NCBI RefSeq assembly: GCF_900090145.1
Contig: NZ_FMHI01000008.1
Location: 1-64,000 of the forward strand
DNA: 64,000 nt
Source: Streptomyces sp. WMMB 322
Lineage (GTDB): Bacteria; Actinomycetota; Actinomycetes; Streptomycetales; Streptomycetaceae
Direction: 5' to 3'
Part shown: positions 32,478 through 40,984 of the stretch, piece by piece
How positions within the stretch are numbered: the first letter of the stretch is position 1
Layout: each line of letters opens with the position of its first letter
Translations under genes and position numbers: made by a program
Notes under the pieces: generated by a model
What the model saw: only the letters and a program-made list of their open reading frames with translations
What the model was told of the DNA's origin: nothing
The model's database searches: none

Positions 32478-33350
32478 TCAGGCCCGGCCGGCCGTGGTGC
32501 GCAGGGCGAGCCGGTGCTCACCTGCGTACACGTTCATCGAGGTACCGCGGAGGAAGCCGACCAGGGTCAGCCCCGTCTCCGCGGCCAGATCCACCGCCAG
32601 TGACGAGGGCGCCGAGACGGCGGCGAGCACGGGAATGCCCGCCATCACCGCCTTCTGCGCCAGCTCGAACGACGCACGTCCCGAGACCATCAGCACCGCC
32701 TCCCGCAGGGGGAGCCCGCCCTGCTGGAGTGCCCGTCCCACGAGCTTGTCGACGGCGTTGTGGCGGCCCACGTCCTCCCGTACGTCCAGGAGTTCGCCCT
32801 CGGAGGTGAAGAGGGCCGCGGCGTGGAGGCCGCCGGTGCGTTCGAAGACCCGCTGGGACGCGCGCAACGTGTCGGGCAGCGAGGAGAGCACGGACGGTTC
32901 GAGGCGGACGCGCGGCCCGGCGGGGTCGTCCGGGTCCTGCGGGTTCTCGATGCTCCAGCGGGCGGTCGTACGGACCGCGTCGAGGCTCGCCTTGCCGCAC
33001 AGGCCGCACGAGGACGTGGTGTAGACGTTCCGTTCCAGGGCGATGTCCGGGACGGGGACGCCGGGCGCGAGACGGACGTCGACCACGTTGTAGGTGTTCG
33101 AACCCTCCTCCGTCGCTCCCGCGCAGTAGACGATGTTCGCCAGTTCCTCCGCCTCGCCCAGCACGCCCTCGCTGACGAGGAACCCCGCGGCCAGCGCGAA
33201 GTCGTCACCCGGGGTGCGCATGGTGATGGCGAGCGGCTTGCCGTTCAGCCGGATCTCCAGCGGTTCCTCGGCGACGAGGGTGTCCGGGCGGGTGCTCACC
33301 GCACCGTCGCGGATGCGCAGCACACGCCGTCGCTCAGTGACCCGTCCCAT
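32478..33350 (-). CDS. fdhD: Formate dehydrogenase accessory sulfurtransferase FdhD
   Basis: A 290-residue FdhD protein, which passes sulfur from a cysteine desulfurase to the molybdenum cofactor of formate dehydrogenase. EEPLEIRLNGKPLAITMRTP, DDFALAAGFLVSEGVL, VYTTSSCGLCGKASLDAV (the CxxC sulfur carrier), EDVGRHNAVDKLVG and MVSGRASFELAQKAVMAGIP are family motifs. It is the last gene of the formate dehydrogenase operon, 84 bases after the Fe-S subunit. The ATG is preceded by AGGA. Confidence is very high because every conserved block is present. Confidence 0.97.
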   Translation of the reverse strand: MGRVTERRRVLRIRDGAVSTRPDTLVAEEPLEIRLNGKPLAITMRTPGDDFALAAGFLVSEGVLGEAEELANIVYCAGATEEGSNTYNVVDVRLAPGVPVPDIALERNVYTTSSCGLCGKASLDAVRTTARWSIENPQDPDDPAGPRVRLEPSVLSSLPDTLRASQRVFERTGGLHAAALFTSEGELLDVREDVGRHNAVDKLVGRALQQGGLPLREAVLMVSGRASFELAQKAVMAGIPVLAAVSAPSSLAVDLAAETGLTLVGFLRGTSMNVYAGEHRLALRTTAGRA

Positions 33351-33434
33351 TCGGTCCGTCCTGTCGGTGAGTTGTGTGGGCGGTGGCCCCGGACGGCCCC
33401 CACGCGGGGAGCCGCCGGGACGCGCCGTCGTCCG

Positions 33435-34307
33435 TCAAGCGCCTGCCGTGTTGCCTCCGCCGACGTGCTGATAGCCGAAGCGGCCCTTGATGCAGAGGTT
33501 TCCGTGCGTCACCGGGTTGTCGAGCGGTGAGCTGACCTTGACGATTTCATTGTCCTGCACGTGGAGCGTCAGGTTGCAGCCCACACCGCAGTACGCGCAC
33601 ACCGTGGTCGTCTGCGTCTGCCGCTCCTCGTCCCAGGTGCCCGCTTCCCGCATGTCGAATTCCGACTTGAAGGACAGCGCGCCCGTGGGGCACACCTCGA
33701 TGCAGTTGCCGCAGTAGACACAGGCGGAGTCGGTGAGCGGCGCGTCGTGCTCGGTGGAGATGCGCGAGTCGAAACCCCTGCCCGCCATGGAGATCGCGAA
33801 GCTGTTCTGCCACTGCTCACCGCAGGCGTCGACGCACTTGTAGCACAGGATGCACTTGTCGTAGTCGCGGACGTACAGGTCGTTGTCGATCTTCGGCTGT
33901 TCGTTCATCGTCGCCGCGTCCGCGCCGAAGCGGTCCGGCTTGGCACCGTATTCCTTGATCCACTCGGCCGCGCGCGGGGTCGTGGACAAGTCCGTCGCGG
34001 AGGCGAGCAGTTCCAGGACGATCTTGCGGCTGTGCCGGGCCCGTTCGGTGTCCGTGCGCACCGTCATGCCCGCCTCGGCCTTGCGGGAGCAGGCGGGGGC
34101 GAGAGTGCGGGAGCCCTCGACCTCGACGACGCAGACGCGGCAGGCGTTCTTCGGTTCGAGCGTCTCGCCCTGGCAGAGCGTCGGTATGTCCTTGCCCGCC
34201 GAACGGCAGGCGTCCAGGATCGTGGACCCGTCGGGGACCCGGGTCGGCTCGCCGTCGAGCTCGAACTCGACGAGGCGGCGCGGGGGATCCAGCGGTACGG
34301 AGGTCAT
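33435..34307 (-). CDS. Formate dehydrogenase iron-sulfur part (N-terminal half of a split alpha subunit)
   Basis: A 290-residue electron-transfer protein matching the N-terminal third of NAD-dependent FdhA/FdsA. An N-terminal [2Fe-2S] ferredoxin domain (TLCQ, NACRVCVVEVEG, PACSRK) is followed by two [4Fe-4S] clusters (CILCYKCVDACGEQW, CVYCGNCIEVCPTGAL) and the domain I cluster of the molybdoenzyme (CAYCGVGCNLTL ... GNLCIKGRFGYQHV). It ends right after that cluster, precisely where the catalytic subunit encoded upstream would continue. Thus one polypeptide is here two genes separated by the diaphorase gene. ATGA overlap with the diaphorase gene. Confidence 0.9.
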   Translation of the reverse strand: MTSVPLDPPRRLVEFELDGEPTRVPDGSTILDACRSAGKDIPTLCQGETLEPKNACRVCVVEVEGSRTLAPACSRKAEAGMTVRTDTERARHSRKIVLELLASATDLSTTPRAAEWIKEYGAKPDRFGADAATMNEQPKIDNDLYVRDYDKCILCYKCVDACGEQWQNSFAISMAGRGFDSRISTEHDAPLTDSACVYCGNCIEVCPTGALSFKSEFDMREAGTWDEERQTQTTTVCAYCGVGCNLTLHVQDNEIVKVSSPLDNPVTHGNLCIKGRFGYQHVGGGNTAGA

Positions 34308-36262
34308 GCGTAGGCTCCCAGTCGGTCGATGGCGGACTCCACGGCGTTCCAGGCGGTCTGTCCCAGACCGCAGATCGAGGCGTCGCGCATCGCCTCTCCC
34401 ACCTCGCGGAGCAGCGCGATGTCATCGGCGGTGCCCTCGGCCCCGCCGGAGGTGCCCACGCGCCCGGCGAGGCGGTGAAGGGCCTCCTCCTGGCGCACGG
34501 TGCCGATGCGGCACGGCACGCACTGGCCGCAGGACTCGTCGCGGAAGAACTCGGCGATGCGAAGCAGGATCCGCGGCAGCGGCACCGACGAGTCCAGCGC
34601 CAGCACCACGCCGGAGCCGAGCGTCGTCCCGGCTTCTCTCGTTCCCTCGAAGGTGAGCGGGATGTCCAGCTCGTCCCCTCGTACGAAACCGCCCGCGGCG
34701 CCGCCCAGCAGCACCGCCCGCAGGTCCTCGGTCACGCCCGCGAGTTCGAGCAGGTCACCGAGGGTGGCACCGAAGGGCAGTTCGTAGATGCCGGGACGCT
34801 CCACGCTGCCGGAGACGCAGAAGAGCTTCGGCCCCGTCGACTTCCCGGTGCCGATCGCGGCGTACGCCTCGGCGCCCATCTCCAGCACCGGCAGGACGTT
34901 CACGAGCGTCTCGACGTTGTTGGCGGCGGTCGGCTTGCCGAACAGGCCCTTCTCCACCGGGAAGGGCGGTTTGGAGCGGGGCTCTCCCCGGTTGCCCTCC
35001 AGGGAGTTGAACAGAGCCGTCTCCTCGCCGCAGATGTAGGCGCCGGCGCCGCGCCGGATCTCGATGTCGAAGGCGTAGCCCATGCCGAGCACGTCGTCGC
35101 CGAGCAGGCCGCGGGCGCGTGCCTGCGTGATGGCGTTCGTCAGCACCCGCAGCGCGCGCGGGTATTCGCCGCGCAGATACAGGTAGCCCTTGTGCGCGCC
35201 GGTGGCGTAGCCGGCGATGGTCATGGACTCGATCAGCGCGAACGGGTCGCCCTCCATCAGGACCCGGTCCTTGAAGGTGCCCGGTTCGCTCTCGTCGGCG
35301 TTGCACACGACGTAGTGCGGCTGGTCCGGCTGCGACGCCGTGGCCTGCCACTTGCGGCCCGTGGGGAAGGCGGCGCCGCCGCGTCCCACCAGCCCGGAGT
35401 CGGTGACCTCGCGCAGCACCCCGGCCGGTCCGAGGGCGAAGGCGCGGCGCAGCGCCCGGTAGCCGCCGTGGGCGCGGTAGTCGTCGAGGGACTCGGGGTC
35501 GGCGACGCCGATGCGGGAGAGCAGCTTCAGCCCCGGCTCGCCGGCCTGCGGCACGGCGAGAGCGGGAGCGGGCTCCTCGGGTGCGTCCTCGGGGGCGCGT
35601 GCGGCCGCCTCCACGTCCTGTGCCGTGGCGGGTGCGACGACGGCGGTCGCGTACGCCGCCACACCGGGGGCGGGAGCGCCCGGCGCCGGTGAACTCCCGT
35701 TGGACGACGCTCCCTCGGCAGCGGCTCCCGCTCCCGGCCCGGCCGCCGAGGGGCAGCCCTGCCCGGCACGTATCGACAGGACGGCCGGGGCGCGTTCGCA
35801 CAGGCCCAGGCAGGGGCTGGGCTGCCAGACCGCGCCGTCGCGGGCCTCGCCCGCGGGGCCGAGGCGGCGCTCCACCTCGGCCTGGAAGGCGTCCGCGCCC
35901 GGCGCCGCCGCGCATGCGATGTCCGTGCAGACATGCACGACGGTGGCCGGACGCGGACGCATGGAGAACATCGAGTAGAACGTCGCCACGCCGTAGGCCT
36001 CGGCCGGCGGCACCGTCAGCCTCCGGCACAGGTAGGTGAGCGCTCCCTCGCTGATCCATCCCACGCGGTCGTTGACCGCGTGGAGCCCCGGCAACAGCAG
36101 GTCACGCCGCTCCCGTGCGTCCCGGCCGCCGACTGCCCAGCGCAGGTCGCCCGTGGTGCGGTCGTCCGCCCCTTCCCAGGCGCTGGGCGGAGGCCCGAGC
36201 AGGTCGTCGACGGCCGCCTTCTCCTCGTCCGTCGGCTTGCTGTCACCGAAGCGCAGATCCAT
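34304..36262 (-). CDS. Formate dehydrogenase diaphorase subunit (NuoE-NuoF fusion)
   Basis: A 652-residue fusion that transfers electrons between FeS clusters and NAD through FMN. The NuoE-like half (1-150) has VCTDIAC and SPCLGLCER ligating a [2Fe-2S] cluster. A Pro/Ala/Glu-rich linker (about 165-235) joins the NuoF-like half with SGLVGRGGAAFPTGRKW (FMN/NADH), CNADESEPGTFKDR, GAGAYICGEETALFNSLEG, and ESCGQCVPCRIGT plus SICGLGQ for the [4Fe-4S] cluster. Start ATG 36262 lies 8 bases after the catalytic subunit, with GAGGAG in that gene's end. Comparable to FdsB plus FdsG of soluble formate dehydrogenases. Confidence 0.93.
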   Translation of the reverse strand: MDLRFGDSKPTDEEKAAVDDLLGPPPSAWEGADDRTTGDLRWAVGGRDARERRDLLLPGLHAVNDRVGWISEGALTYLCRRLTVPPAEAYGVATFYSMFSMRPRPATVVHVCTDIACAAAPGADAFQAEVERRLGPAGEARDGAVWQPSPCLGLCERAPAVLSIRAGQGCPSAAGPGAGAAAEGASSNGSSPAPGAPAPGVAAYATAVVAPATAQDVEAAARAPEDAPEEPAPALAVPQAGEPGLKLLSRIGVADPESLDDYRAHGGYRALRRAFALGPAGVLREVTDSGLVGRGGAAFPTGRKWQATASQPDQPHYVVCNADESEPGTFKDRVLMEGDPFALIESMTIAGYATGAHKGYLYLRGEYPRALRVLTNAITQARARGLLGDDVLGMGYAFDIEIRRGAGAYICGEETALFNSLEGNRGEPRSKPPFPVEKGLFGKPTAANNVETLVNVLPVLEMGAEAYAAIGTGKSTGPKLFCVSGSVERPGIYELPFGATLGDLLELAGVTEDLRAVLLGGAAGGFVRGDELDIPLTFEGTREAGTTLGSGVVLALDSSVPLPRILLRIAEFFRDESCGQCVPCRIGTVRQEEALHRLAGRVGTSGGAEGTADDIALLREVGEAMRDASICGLGQTAWNAVESAIDRLGAYA

Positions 36263-36270
36263 TGCAGGTC

Positions 36271-38220
36271 TCAGCTCCTCACGGCTGCCGCGACAGGCAG
36301 CTTCTCGATCCGTATCGCGGATGCCTTGAACTCGGCGGTACCTGCGATGGGGCAGTTGGACTCGATGGTCAGCTGGTTGGTGTCCACCTCGTCCGGGAAG
36401 TGCATGGTCATGAACGCGAGGCCCGGGCGCAGACCCGGGTCGATCCACACCGGAGCGACCACGGAGCCGCGCCGCGAGGTCACCCGCACCTCTTCGCCGA
36501 CGCCGACCCCGTACGTCTCTGCGTCCTCCGGGCACAGCTCCACGTACTCACCGCGCCGCAGCGGCGAGGCGAAACTGCCGCTCTGCACACCGGTGTTGTA
36601 CGAGTCCAGGCGGCGGCCGGTGGTCAGCCTCAGCGGGTACTCCTCGTCGGTGAGGTCCACCGGAGGGTCGTGCTTGACGATGCCGAACGGCGCGAGCGGT
36701 CCGCGCTTGGCCGGGTCCGCCTCCCACAGCCGCCCGTGCATGTACGTCGGTTCGAGCTTCTCCGTGCTGGGGCAGGGCCACTGGATGCCCTGGTGCTCGG
36801 TGAGCCTGTCGTACGTCATGCCGTAGTGGTTGGGCGAGACGGAGCGCAGTTCGTTCCAGACCGCCTCCGAGTCCGCGAACTTCCACTCGTGGCCGAGGCG
36901 TCCGGCGATGTCGCAGATGATGTCGATGTCCTCGCGGGCCTCACCCGGCGGGTCGACCGCCTTGCGCACGCGCTGCACGCGCCGTTCGCTGTTGGTGGTG
37001 GTGCCGTCGGTCTCGCACCATGCGGCGGTCGCGGGCAGCACCACGTCGGCCAGTTCGGCCGTCTTCGTCAGGAAGATGTCCTGCACCACGAGGTGTTCGA
37101 GCTTCTGCATCCGCTCGACGGCCTGGCCGGAGTCGGCCTCGGACTGCGCCGGGTTCTCGCCGATGCAGTAGACGGCCTTCAACTCGCCCGTCTCCATGGC
37201 CTCGAACATCATCGTGAGGTTGCGTCCGTGCCGCGGCTCCAGCTCGACGCCCCAGGCGGCCTCGAACTTCTCCCGGGTCTCGGGGTCGAGGACGTTCTGG
37301 AACCCGGGCAGCCGGTCCGGGATGGCACCCATGTCGCCGCCGCCCTGCACGTTGTTCTGGCCGCGCAGCGGCTGGAGGCCGGCGCCGTAGCGGCCCACGT
37401 GCCCGGTCAGCAGGGACAGGTTGATCAGCGCCCGCACGTTGTCGGTGCCGTTGTGGTGCTCGGTGATGCCCAGCGTCCAGCACAGCTGGGCGCGTTCGGC
37501 GGTGGCGTAGGCGTGCGCGAGGTCGCGGATGGCGTCGGCGGGTACGCCGGTCACCTTCTCCGCGGCGCTCAGCGTCCACGGCTCGACCTCGGCCTTGTAC
37601 TCCTCGAAGCCGGTGGTGGCCCGCTCGATGAAGGCGTGGTTGGCCAGCCCCGAGTGGATGATCTCCCGGCCGATCGCGTGCGCCAGCGGGATGTCCGTGC
37701 CGACGTTCAGCCCGAGCCAGCTCTCCGCCCACTCGGCCGTGGACGTACGGCGCGGGTCGACGGCGTACATCCTCGCGCCGTTGCGGATGCCGCGCAGCAC
37801 GTGCTGGAAGAAGATCGGGTGCGCGAAGCGGGCGTTGGAGCCCCACATCACGATCAGGTCGGTCGACTCGACCTCCTCGTAGGAGGAGGTGCCGCCGCCC
37901 GACCCGAACGCGGCGGAGAGCCCGGCCACGCTGGGCGCGTGACAGGTGCGGTTGCACGAGTCGACGTTGTGCGTGCCCATGATGACGCGGGTGAACTTCT
38001 GCGCCACGTAGTTCATCTCGTTCGTCGCGCGGGCGCAGGAGAACATGCCGAAGGCGTCCGGACCGTGCTCCGCCTTGATCCGGCGGAACCCCTCGGTCGC
38101 CTTCTCCAGCGCCTCCTCCCACGTCGCCCTGCGCAGCGGGCCGCCCTTCTCGTCCCGCACCAGGGGATGGGTGAGGCGGGTGTACTCCTTCGACGACGGT
38201 TTCCCGCGGTCGCGTTTCAT
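36271..38220 (-). CDS. Formate dehydrogenase catalytic molybdopterin subunit (C-terminal half of split alpha)
   Basis: A 649-residue molybdopterin oxidoreductase that oxidises formate to CO2. DSCNRTCHAPSVAGLSAAFG holds the active-site cysteine in the position of the selenocysteine of E. coli FdhF, followed by the conserved His. LIVMWGSNARFAHP, GLQPLRGQNNVQGGGDMG, CIGENPAQSEADSG, DVVLPATAAWCETDGTTTNS and RLTTGRRLDSYNTG are domain II-IV motifs. The N-terminal [4Fe-4S] domain of FdhA is missing and is encoded as a separate protein two genes downstream. The ATG overlaps the PanE-like stop (ATGA). Confidence 0.93.
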   Translation of the reverse strand: MKRDRGKPSSKEYTRLTHPLVRDEKGGPLRRATWEEALEKATEGFRRIKAEHGPDAFGMFSCARATNEMNYVAQKFTRVIMGTHNVDSCNRTCHAPSVAGLSAAFGSGGGTSSYEEVESTDLIVMWGSNARFAHPIFFQHVLRGIRNGARMYAVDPRRTSTAEWAESWLGLNVGTDIPLAHAIGREIIHSGLANHAFIERATTGFEEYKAEVEPWTLSAAEKVTGVPADAIRDLAHAYATAERAQLCWTLGITEHHNGTDNVRALINLSLLTGHVGRYGAGLQPLRGQNNVQGGGDMGAIPDRLPGFQNVLDPETREKFEAAWGVELEPRHGRNLTMMFEAMETGELKAVYCIGENPAQSEADSGQAVERMQKLEHLVVQDIFLTKTAELADVVLPATAAWCETDGTTTNSERRVQRVRKAVDPPGEAREDIDIICDIAGRLGHEWKFADSEAVWNELRSVSPNHYGMTYDRLTEHQGIQWPCPSTEKLEPTYMHGRLWEADPAKRGPLAPFGIVKHDPPVDLTDEEYPLRLTTGRRLDSYNTGVQSGSFASPLRRGEYVELCPEDAETYGVGVGEEVRVTSRRGSVVAPVWIDPGLRPGLAFMTMHFPDEVDTNQLTIESNCPIAGTAEFKASAIRIEKLPVAAAVRS

Positions 38221-39194
38221 GCTGCGCTCCTTACGGTCTGTGCCAGCAGGTCGGTGACGGCGTGGATGGCGCAGAGCTTCGGAACGCGCGTGCCGGTCAG
38301 CGCGGCGAGTTCGACCACGGCTGCCAGGAGCACATCCAGCTCCATGGGCTTGCCGCTCTCCAGGTCCTGGAGGGTGGAGGTCTTGTGCTCGCCGACGCGT
38401 TCGGCTCCGGCCAGTCGCTTCTCGACGGAGATCTCGGGACGGCAGCCGACGGCCTCGGCCACCGCGAGCGTCTCGCGCATCATCGTCGCCACCAGGGCCC
38501 GTGTGTCCTGGTGGCGGCAGATCTGCGCCATGGTCGCCCGGGAGAGCGCGCTGAGCGGATTGAACGCGATGTTCCCGAGCAGCTTGATCCAGATGTCGTT
38601 CCGGATGTCCGCCTCGACGGGGCACTTGAGGCCCCCGGCCTTCATGGCTTCGCTGAACTCCTCGCAGCGCGCGGAGTCGGTGGTGTCCGGCTCGCCGATG
38701 GAGAAGCGGGTGCCTTCCATGTGCTGTACGACGCCGGGGCCCTTGAGCTGGGTCGCGGCGTAGACGACGCAGCCGATGGCTCGTTCGGGCGGCAGCACGG
38801 CACTGACGGCGCCGTCGGGGTCGACGCTCTCGATGCGCCTGCCCTTGTAGGGGCCTTCCAGACCGTGGAAGTACCACCAGGGAATGCCGTTCTGCGCGGC
38901 CACGACGGCCGTCTTCTCGCCCAGCAGGGGGTGGACCAGCGGCCCGCACGCCGCGTAGGAGTTGGCCTTCAGCCCCAGGAAGACGTAGTCGACCGGCCCG
39001 ATGGCGGACGGGTCGTCCGTGGCGTGCACCCGTGCGGTGAAGTCACCGCGCGGGCTGAGGACCTGGACGCCGTTGTCCTTCATGGCGGCCAGGTGAGGTC
39101 CACGGGCTATGAGGTGTACCTCGGCGCCCGCCCTGTGCAGCGCTGCTCCGACATAGGCGCCGATTGCTCCGGCGCCGACGACTGCAACTTTCAT
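38217..39194 (-). CDS. Ketopantoate-reductase-family (PanE/ApbA) oxidoreductase
   Basis: A 325-residue NADP-dependent reductase. KVAVVGAGAIGAYVGAALHR is the Rossmann motif; GLKANSYAACGPLV, AAQNGIPWW, NDIWIKLLGNIAFNPLSALS (catalytic Lys and structural Asn) and the C-terminal GKPMELDVLL segment match PanE. It is the first gene of the formate dehydrogenase operon and overlaps the catalytic subunit start by four bases. Tight coupling to formate metabolism suggests a reductase for a different 2-keto acid than ketopantoate, perhaps one arising from oxalate or glyoxylate; this is inference. GGAGAG precedes the ATG. Confidence 0.85.
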   Translation of the reverse strand: MKVAVVGAGAIGAYVGAALHRAGAEVHLIARGPHLAAMKDNGVQVLSPRGDFTARVHATDDPSAIGPVDYVFLGLKANSYAACGPLVHPLLGEKTAVVAAQNGIPWWYFHGLEGPYKGRRIESVDPDGAVSAVLPPERAIGCVVYAATQLKGPGVVQHMEGTRFSIGEPDTTDSARCEEFSEAMKAGGLKCPVEADIRNDIWIKLLGNIAFNPLSALSRATMAQICRHQDTRALVATMMRETLAVAEAVGCRPEISVEKRLAGAERVGEHKTSTLQDLESGKPMELDVLLAAVVELAALTGTRVPKLCAIHAVTDLLAQTVRSAA

Positions 39195-39257
39195 ATCCGC
39201 TCTCCGTTCGGTTGAGGGGACCGAGCGTGGGATGGAACCTGAGATAGTCGACAGAAT

Positions 39258-39269
39258 ATTGTATACACT
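39258..39269 (-). promoter_or_regulatory. Candidate GntR/FCD operator upstream of the formate dehydrogenase operon
   Basis: ATTGTATACACT contains the palindrome TGTATACA and differs at two positions from ATTGAATACAGT found upstream of the GntR gene. It lies about 65 bases before the PanE-like start. A second palindrome, ACAATACTTGT, follows at 39279-39289. Confidence 0.55.
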
Positions 39270-39354
39270 CGCGAACGGACAATACTTGTGCGGCGATTGC
39301 GCCGCACAGGACTGCGTCCGAATTATCCCCTCGCGGTGGCCCCGAAGGAACCCG

Positions 39355-39513
39355 TCAGCCGCCGGTGAAGAGCTGCACGGCCTTGAGGAGCAGTTCGTAG
39401 AGTCCGTACGCCATCGGCGCGCCCACCCAGAGCCAGGCGAGCGCGAACAGTGCCGCCGGGGGTCCGCCGGCGGCCGCCGGTGCGTCGGGTGTGCTGTTCT
39501 CGCCGGTGCTCAT
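39355..39513 (-). CDS. MFS transporter small subunit
   Basis: A 52-residue protein starting MSTGENSTPDAPAAAGGPPA with one hydrophobic helix (LFALAWLWVGAPMAYGLYEL) and the C-terminal LLLKAVQLFTGG. Short proteins of exactly this kind follow OFA-type transporter genes in actinobacteria and are annotated as small subunits. Its ATG overlaps the transporter stop (ATGA), so both are made from one message, probably one-to-one. Role may be stability or targeting of the transporter. Confidence 0.8.
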   Translation of the reverse strand: MSTGENSTPDAPAAAGGPPAALFALAWLWVGAPMAYGLYELLLKAVQLFTGG

Positions 39514-40901
39514 CGCCCCGTCGCCTCCTCGTGCTCTTCGTCGCCGGCGGGACCGGCGGCGGCCGCCGGTGCGGGCTCGTGGAACTTCGAACTCACCGGC
39601 CGGATCAGCTCGTTCGCGATGAACCCGACGGCCAGCAGTCCGATCATGATGGACAGCGCCAGCCCGTAGAGGCCCGGGCCGGAGCGGCCCGCCGCCTCCT
39701 GCGAGTCGGCGACCCAGTTGACGATGAGCGGGCCGAGTACGCCCGCCGTGGACCACGCGGTCAGCAGCCGCCCGTGGATGGCGCCCACCTGGTAGGTGCC
39801 GAACAGGTCCTTCAGATAGGCCGGCACGGTTGCGAAACCGCCGCCGTAGAAGGAGATGATCACCAGCGCGCACCCGATGAACAGCGGCTTGGAGGAGTCG
39901 CCGAGCAGCACGATCCCCAGGTACATCAGCGCGCCCACGCCGAGATAGCACCGGTACATGTTCTTGCGGCCGATCACGTCCGACGTGGACGACCACAGAA
40001 AGCGCCCGCCCATGTTGGCCAGCGAGAGCAGGGCGACGAAGCCCGCCGCGGCGGAGGCGGAGACGGGAGTGGAGGTGTCGGCGAAGAAGTCGCCGATCAT
40101 CGGCGCGGCCTTCTCCAGGATGCCGATCCCGGCTGTCACGTTCATCGTCAGAACGACCCACAGGCACCAGAACTGCGGCGTGCGCACTGCGTTGCGCGCG
40201 GAGACGTTCGCTGTGGTCACCAGCGGCTTGCTCGCCAACTGCTCCTGCGGCGGCTTCCCGCCCGGCGGCTGCCAGCCCTCGGCCGGCACGCGGACCAGCA
40301 GCACCCCCAGCGACATGAAGACCGCGTAGACCAGTCCGTGTACGAGGAAGGCCGAGGCGACTCCGCCCTTGTCGCTGCCGAAGCTCTCCAGCATCTGAGC
40401 GGACCACGGCGAGGCGATGAGCGCCCCGCCGCCGAACCCCATGATCGCGATGCCGGTCGCCATGCCGGGACGGTCGGGAAACCACTTGATGAGCGTGGAG
40501 ACGGGGGAGATGTAACCGATGCCGAGGCCGATGCCGCCGACGAACCCGTAGCCGAAGACCACCAGCCAGTACTGCCCGGCGGCGGCGCCCAGCGCGGAGA
40601 TCAGGAAGCCCGAGCAGAAGCACAGCAGCGAGACCGTCATCGCCCAGCGCGGCCCGTTGCGCTCCACGAGGGTGCCGCCGAAGGCCGCGGAGAGACCGAG
40701 CATGACGATGCCCAGCTGGAAGGGGAGGGCGCTGGCCGTCCCGGACAGGCCCATGGACGACTCGAGCGCGGGTTTGAAGACGCTCCACGCATAGGCCTGG
40801 CCGATCGAGAGGTGGACCGACAGTGCGGCCGGGGGGATCAGCCAGCGGCTCCAGCCGGGCGGTGCCACGGTGCGGGAGCGATCAAGGAACCCGAGTGCCA
40901 T
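39510..40901 (-). CDS. OFA-family (oxalate/formate antiporter type) MFS transporter
   Basis: A 463-residue, 12-helix major facilitator. IPPAALSVHLSIGQAYAWSV, FVGGIGLGIGYISPVSTLIK, WFPDRPGMATGIAIMGFGGG and FLWSSTSDVIGRKNMYRCYL are hallmark segments of the OFA group, named for oxalate:formate exchange in Oxalobacter. Context with formate dehydrogenase favours formate (or oxalate) as a substrate. Start ATG 40901 is where the conserved region begins; no strong Shine-Dalgarno is seen. An operator-like site lies about 60-70 bases upstream. It is coupled to the 52-residue small subunit. Confidence 0.88.
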   Translation of the reverse strand: MALGFLDRSRTVAPPGWSRWLIPPAALSVHLSIGQAYAWSVFKPALESSMGLSGTASALPFQLGIVMLGLSAAFGGTLVERNGPRWAMTVSLLCFCSGFLISALGAAAGQYWLVVFGYGFVGGIGLGIGYISPVSTLIKWFPDRPGMATGIAIMGFGGGALIASPWSAQMLESFGSDKGGVASAFLVHGLVYAVFMSLGVLLVRVPAEGWQPPGGKPPQEQLASKPLVTTANVSARNAVRTPQFWCLWVVLTMNVTAGIGILEKAAPMIGDFFADTSTPVSASAAAGFVALLSLANMGGRFLWSSTSDVIGRKNMYRCYLGVGALMYLGIVLLGDSSKPLFIGCALVIISFYGGGFATVPAYLKDLFGTYQVGAIHGRLLTAWSTAGVLGPLIVNWVADSQEAAGRSGPGLYGLALSIMIGLLAVGFIANELIRPVSSKFHEPAPAAAAGPAGDEEHEEATGR

Positions 40902-40956
40902 GGCGACGAACTGTAGGTAGTTGAAAGGGAGATGACCAGAGCGGCGGCAGATTTTG

Positions 40957-40971
40957 TCGACTGTATGTGGC
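40957..40971 (-). promoter_or_regulatory. Possible GntR/FCD half-site upstream of the OFA transporter gene
   Basis: TCGACTGTATGTGGC shares ACTGTAT with the site before the GntR gene and GTCGAC with sequence beside the site before the formate dehydrogenase operon. Only one half is well conserved. Confidence 0.35.
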
Positions 40972-40984
40972 CCGGCCGCTGCCA

